A stretch of DNA of 64,000 nucleotides, taken from contig NZ_CP109131.1 of the NCBI RefSeq assembly GCF_035917995.1, positions 4,960,001-5,024,000 of the forward strand, read 5' to 3'. A model generated the notes under the pieces. That model searched no databases, was not told the DNA's origin, and worked only from the letters and a program-made list of their open reading frames with translations. A program made the translations under genes and the position numbers. The DNA is from Streptosporangium sp. NBC_01755. Lineage in GTDB: Bacteria; Actinomycetota; Actinomycetes; Streptosporangiales; Streptosporangiaceae. Shown here piece after piece: positions 61,981 to 64,000 of the stretch (the first letter of the stretch is position 1; each line of letters opens with the position of its first letter).

Positions 61981-62063
61981 GAACCGCGTTCGGCTCCTTG
62001 GCGATCACTTCTGCACGCCGATCCTGGGGCCTCGATCCTTCATCGAGCCCAAGGAGGGCGTGC

Positions 62064-63224
62064 GTGATCACGGCATTCGTCACCGTCTCCATCCTCTCGG
62101 CGGTCCTCGCGGGGAGCTTCCAGGTCCCCGCGCCCCGCCTCTCCCCGGAAGCCTGCGGCGCCTGGGCCGGCCTTCTCTCCACGACGGCCCCGCACTGGCT
62201 GCCGGAGGAGGTCCGCGTCACCCTGACCGCCGTCTGCGAGGCTCGGCGCACCGTTCTCCCGGATACCGGAGCCACCTTGACAGATCGCCCCGCGTCGACG
62301 CCGCCCGGTGCCGCCCTCCCGGACACAGACGGCAACCGGTCGACGGCCTTCTCGGATCCGGGCGGCGGATGGCCGATGGACTTCTCGGGGGCGGACGGTG
62401 AGTGGACAGGAACCCCTCACAGCCCTGATGGCGGACTGATGGCCCACTTCCAGGGCGAGCATGACGAATGGCCGGGAAGCGACGGCCCTCCGGGAGACGA
62501 CCACTCCCGCGGGCCCGCCACCCCTCCGGTTTCCCCTGCCCGTGCTGCCGCAGGCTCTCTCGCCGGCGCTTCGGCAGATTCTCCCGTCGGTTCGAGTTCC
62601 GCTTCCGCTCCTTCAGCGAAGCGGAAGGCTCCTTGGGCCTCCTCCCGCCCGGAATCCTCCCGCCCGGAATCCTCGCGAGCGCTCGCCGAGCGGTCACAGC
62701 GCCCACCACGCGGGAGGAAAACGCCATCCGGCGGATGGGCGGCGTCCTCACCCGGAAGGAAAGTCCCACCCAAGGGGCGGGCAGCGTCTGCGCGCGGGCA
62801 GGCAGCGGTCTCGCGTGGACGCGGCGCGCCCACGCGGGGGCAGATCGCGGCGGTCGCGGCGCTCCGCCAGGTCGGCAGGCCGTACGTCTGGGGCGGCGGT
62901 TCGAGCGCCGGCCCGACCGGCGGGGGCTTCGACTGCTCAGGGCTCGCCCTGCACGCCTGGTCCAGGGCCGGGGCCAGGCTCACCCACTACACCGGAACCC
63001 AGTTCAGGCAGGGCCGCCGGGTGCCGTTCTCGCAGCTCCGGCCAGGAGACCTGGTCTTCTTCGGCGGAGGTGTCAAAGACCCCACCCACGTGGGCGTCTA
63101 CGTGAAGGACGGCGTCATGGTCCACGCCCCGGGAACCGGTGACGTCGTCAGGACGACCGACTTCGCCGCCTCGGCCTACTACCTCTCCCGCTATCGGGGC
63201 GCCGTCCGCCCCTCCCCGAGCTGA
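62064..63224 (+). CDS. Secreted NlpC/P60 cell-wall endopeptidase
   Basis: 386 aa from GTG 62064 (AAGGAGG at 62051-62057). N-terminal signal segment (VITAFVTVSILSAVLAGSFQ), a low-complexity central region of about 200 residues rich in Pro, Ser, Arg, then the NlpC/P60 domain (about 265-386): catalytic Cys in GGGFDCSGLALHAW, His in DPTHVGVYVKDG and third residue in MVHAPGTGDV. It cleaves D-Glu/meso-DAP-type stem peptide bonds in peptidoglycan. The long variable linker suggests wall attachment or passage through the envelope. Confidence 0.93.
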   Translation: MITAFVTVSILSAVLAGSFQVPAPRLSPEACGAWAGLLSTTAPHWLPEEVRVTLTAVCEARRTVLPDTGATLTDRPASTPPGAALPDTDGNRSTAFSDPGGGWPMDFSGADGEWTGTPHSPDGGLMAHFQGEHDEWPGSDGPPGDDHSRGPATPPVSPARAAAGSLAGASADSPVGSSSASAPSAKRKAPWASSRPESSRPESSRALAERSQRPPRGRKTPSGGWAASSPGRKVPPKGRAASARGQAAVSRGRGAPTRGQIAAVAALRQVGRPYVWGGGSSAGPTGGGFDCSGLALHAWSRAGARLTHYTGTQFRQGRRVPFSQLRPGDLVFFGGGVKDPTHVGVYVKDGVMVHAPGTGDVVRTTDFAASAYYLSRYRGAVRPSPS

Positions 63225-63329
63225 CCAGCCGACCCGATGACCCTCCGTTCCCGAGTGTTCTCCGAAGATCCCCGTTCCCGCCACGAGTGTCGGTCAGCCC
63301 CAGGAAGCTGGTAGTGTAATCACACGTTG

Positions 63330-63404
63330 GCCCCCTTAGCTCAGGGGATAGAGCACCGGCCTCCGGAGCCGGGAGCGCAAGTTCGAATCTTGCAGGGGGC
63401 ACCA
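63330..63404 (+). tRNA. tRNA-Arg (anticodon CCG)
   Basis: Cloverleaf visible: 7-bp acceptor stem GCCCCCT pairs with AGGGGGC (63394-63400), D-arm TAGCTCAGGGGATAGAGCA, anticodon loop CTCCGGA with CCG reading CGG codons, T-loop GTTCGAATC, discriminator A and encoded CCA (63402-63404). Read from genomic plus strand. Confidence 0.96.
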
Positions 63405-63428
63405 GCGATCTACCAGGGGAAACCCAGC

Positions 63429-63456
63429 AACGACCTGCGGGAACGCGGGTCGTTTC
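63429..63456 (+). terminator. tRNA-Arg terminator
   Basis: AACGACC-T-GCG (63429-63439) pairs with CGC-G-GGTCGTT (63444-63454), loop GGAA, followed by TT. Lies 25 bp after the tRNA. Confidence 0.8.
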
Positions 63457-63538
63457 GCTTTCCTGGCTGTGCCGTCCTATGCCACCAAATCCGGCCGTGT
63501 GCCACTGGTCGCGTACCAGGGGCGTACCGAATATCGAG

Positions 63539-63717
63539 GGGGACATTCGCATCACGGTGTTCGAGGGGCCGATAGCCCGACTTGGTTCGAGGGGCCGATA
63601 GCCCGACTTGTTTGCCACGAGCTCGACCATCTCTTCGGACTTCTCTACCGGTCGCGCATACGGCCAGGGGTGGAGCCGATACCTGTTTCCCAATACAAAG
63701 GCACTGGCCGACCTTGG
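63539..63717 (+). pseudogene. Peptide deformylase remnant broken by a 26-bp tandem duplication
   Basis: In frame the sequence reads DIRITVFEGPIARL, then after the duplicated 26 bp LVCHELDHLFGLLYRSRI and PGVEPIPVSQYKGTGRPW. HELDH matches the metal-binding HEXXH of peptide deformylase, and the tail matches the usual C-terminus. The unit GTTCGAGGGGCCGATAGCCC... is exactly repeated at 63559-63584 and 63585-63610, which shifts the frame by two bases. Everything N-terminal of about residue 110 is missing. It sits next to a tRNA gene, a common integration site. Confidence 0.75.
63559..63610. repeat. Exact 26-bp tandem duplication
   Basis: Two adjacent identical copies starting GTTCGAGGGGCCGATAGC and ending ACTTG (63559-63584 and 63585-63610) inside the peptide deformylase remnant. 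Confidence 0.95.
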
Positions 63718-64000
63718 GCGAGTCATCAGGGGCGACCTTTCACGGGAAGGGCGGATCAACTGGCGCGTGCAGGAGACCAGGCCGCTTCCTCGCGGCGCCG
63801 GCGCCAAGTGTAACGGTGGGGCTGTTTCCGCTGGTCAGAGGGGCGATGATGTACCGAATCACATGTGGCAGTCGCGCACCGTCTGCCAGTGAAATCTCTT
63901 GCCAGCCTTGATCTCTGCCTGGCGATGTACGTGGTAACGGTCTCTTATCCGGTACATCGCCCCGGCTCACGGTGTCTTTCTGGCGTATTTCGGCCGCACC
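63718..64000. other. Right-edge region with no supported gene (283 bp)
   Basis: Open frames on both strands carry no recognisable family pattern. The only structure is an inverted pair CGATGTAC / GTACATCG near 63923-63959, 8-bp arms, about 21 bp apart. Region may continue into an integrated element beyond the window. Confidence 0.4.

Noticed and set aside
61893-62063. c-di-AMP (ydaO) riboswitch before the NlpC/P60 gene
   Set aside because: Actinomycete wall-hydrolase genes can carry it, but its conserved core was not found in this leader.
63718-64000. Integrase or attachment remnant at the right edge
   Set aside because: No integrase motif (R..HxxR..Y) is visible and no repeat of the tRNA 3' end was found inside the window.

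Overview
The window is about 70% GC. Codon use, mycothiol-type nitroreductase chemistry, a chain of PknB-type serine/threonine kinases, SURF1, DUF3817 and many GTG/TTG starts point to an actinomycete, most likely a Streptosporangiaceae-type genus (Streptosporangium/Nonomuraea-like); this placement is inference. The left edge cuts a cysteine-desulfurase-like aminotransferase. The only RNA gene is tRNA-Arg(CCG) near the right edge.

Layout. 1-5.6 kb is an eroded accessory stretch: HxlR remnant, aminoglycoside-phosphotransferase-like kinase, broken 3'-5' exonuclease, mycothiol-dependent nitroreductase with a one-base frameshift, two NUDIX hydrolases, truncated CMP-KDO-synthetase-like gene and a HicB-like gene. 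5.7-8 kb holds a LysE exporter, a LysR regulator and a divergent cysteine-dioxygenase-like cupin. 8-13.2 kb is an envelope operon: two tandem substrate-binding/VWA fusion proteins, a membrane coiled-coil protein and PspA, preceded by four 47-bp repeats with hairpins. 13.5-17.7 kb has an M20 dipeptidase diverging from an omega-transaminase/alanine dehydrogenase pair. 17.8-20.5 kb has a Sel1-repeat protein and a TauE/UreH-like membrane protein with a copper-type cupredoxin tail.

20.9-28.5 kb is the most unusual part: a tightly packed operon of a cobalamin-type radical SAM enzyme, a PanC-like ligase, a GT81/GT2-like glycosyltransferase, a complete second-type HisS and a degenerate HisS paralogue, converging on a D-2-hydroxyacid dehydrogenase. 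It resembles no pathway I can name, and an IS701-type element sits 50 bp upstream of its first gene. 30-36.9 kb holds Uma2, a NarL-type two-component system, gamma-glutamyltransferase, SURF1, DUF3817 and small membrane proteins.

37.1-42.8 kb is an array of kinase genes with a shared extracytoplasmic Cys-pair domain: one collapsed copy, one active-looking, one pseudokinase, one active-looking. 43-48.6 kb has NAT, an OmpR-type regulator and a 1211-aa histidine kinase fused to a DUF4173-like membrane domain. 48.7-53.2 kb has an XRE regulator with two small partner genes (and a decayed copy of one), two orphan proteins and a degraded GH8 gene under a 23-bp palindrome. 53.4-58.4 kb is a D-amino-acid catabolic locus (N-acyl-D-amino-acid deacylase, truncated D-serine-dehydratase-like gene, RidA, an unknown TIM-barrel-like protein, LysE exporter). 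58.6-63.2 kb has a LAL-type regulator, a lone receiver protein and a secreted NlpC/P60 hydrolase. After the tRNA lies a peptide-deformylase remnant broken by a 26-bp duplication.

Across the window many intergenic spacers carry short tandem duplications (15-60 bp), and at least eight genes are truncated or frameshifted, so the segment looks like a plastic chromosome-arm or accessory region.
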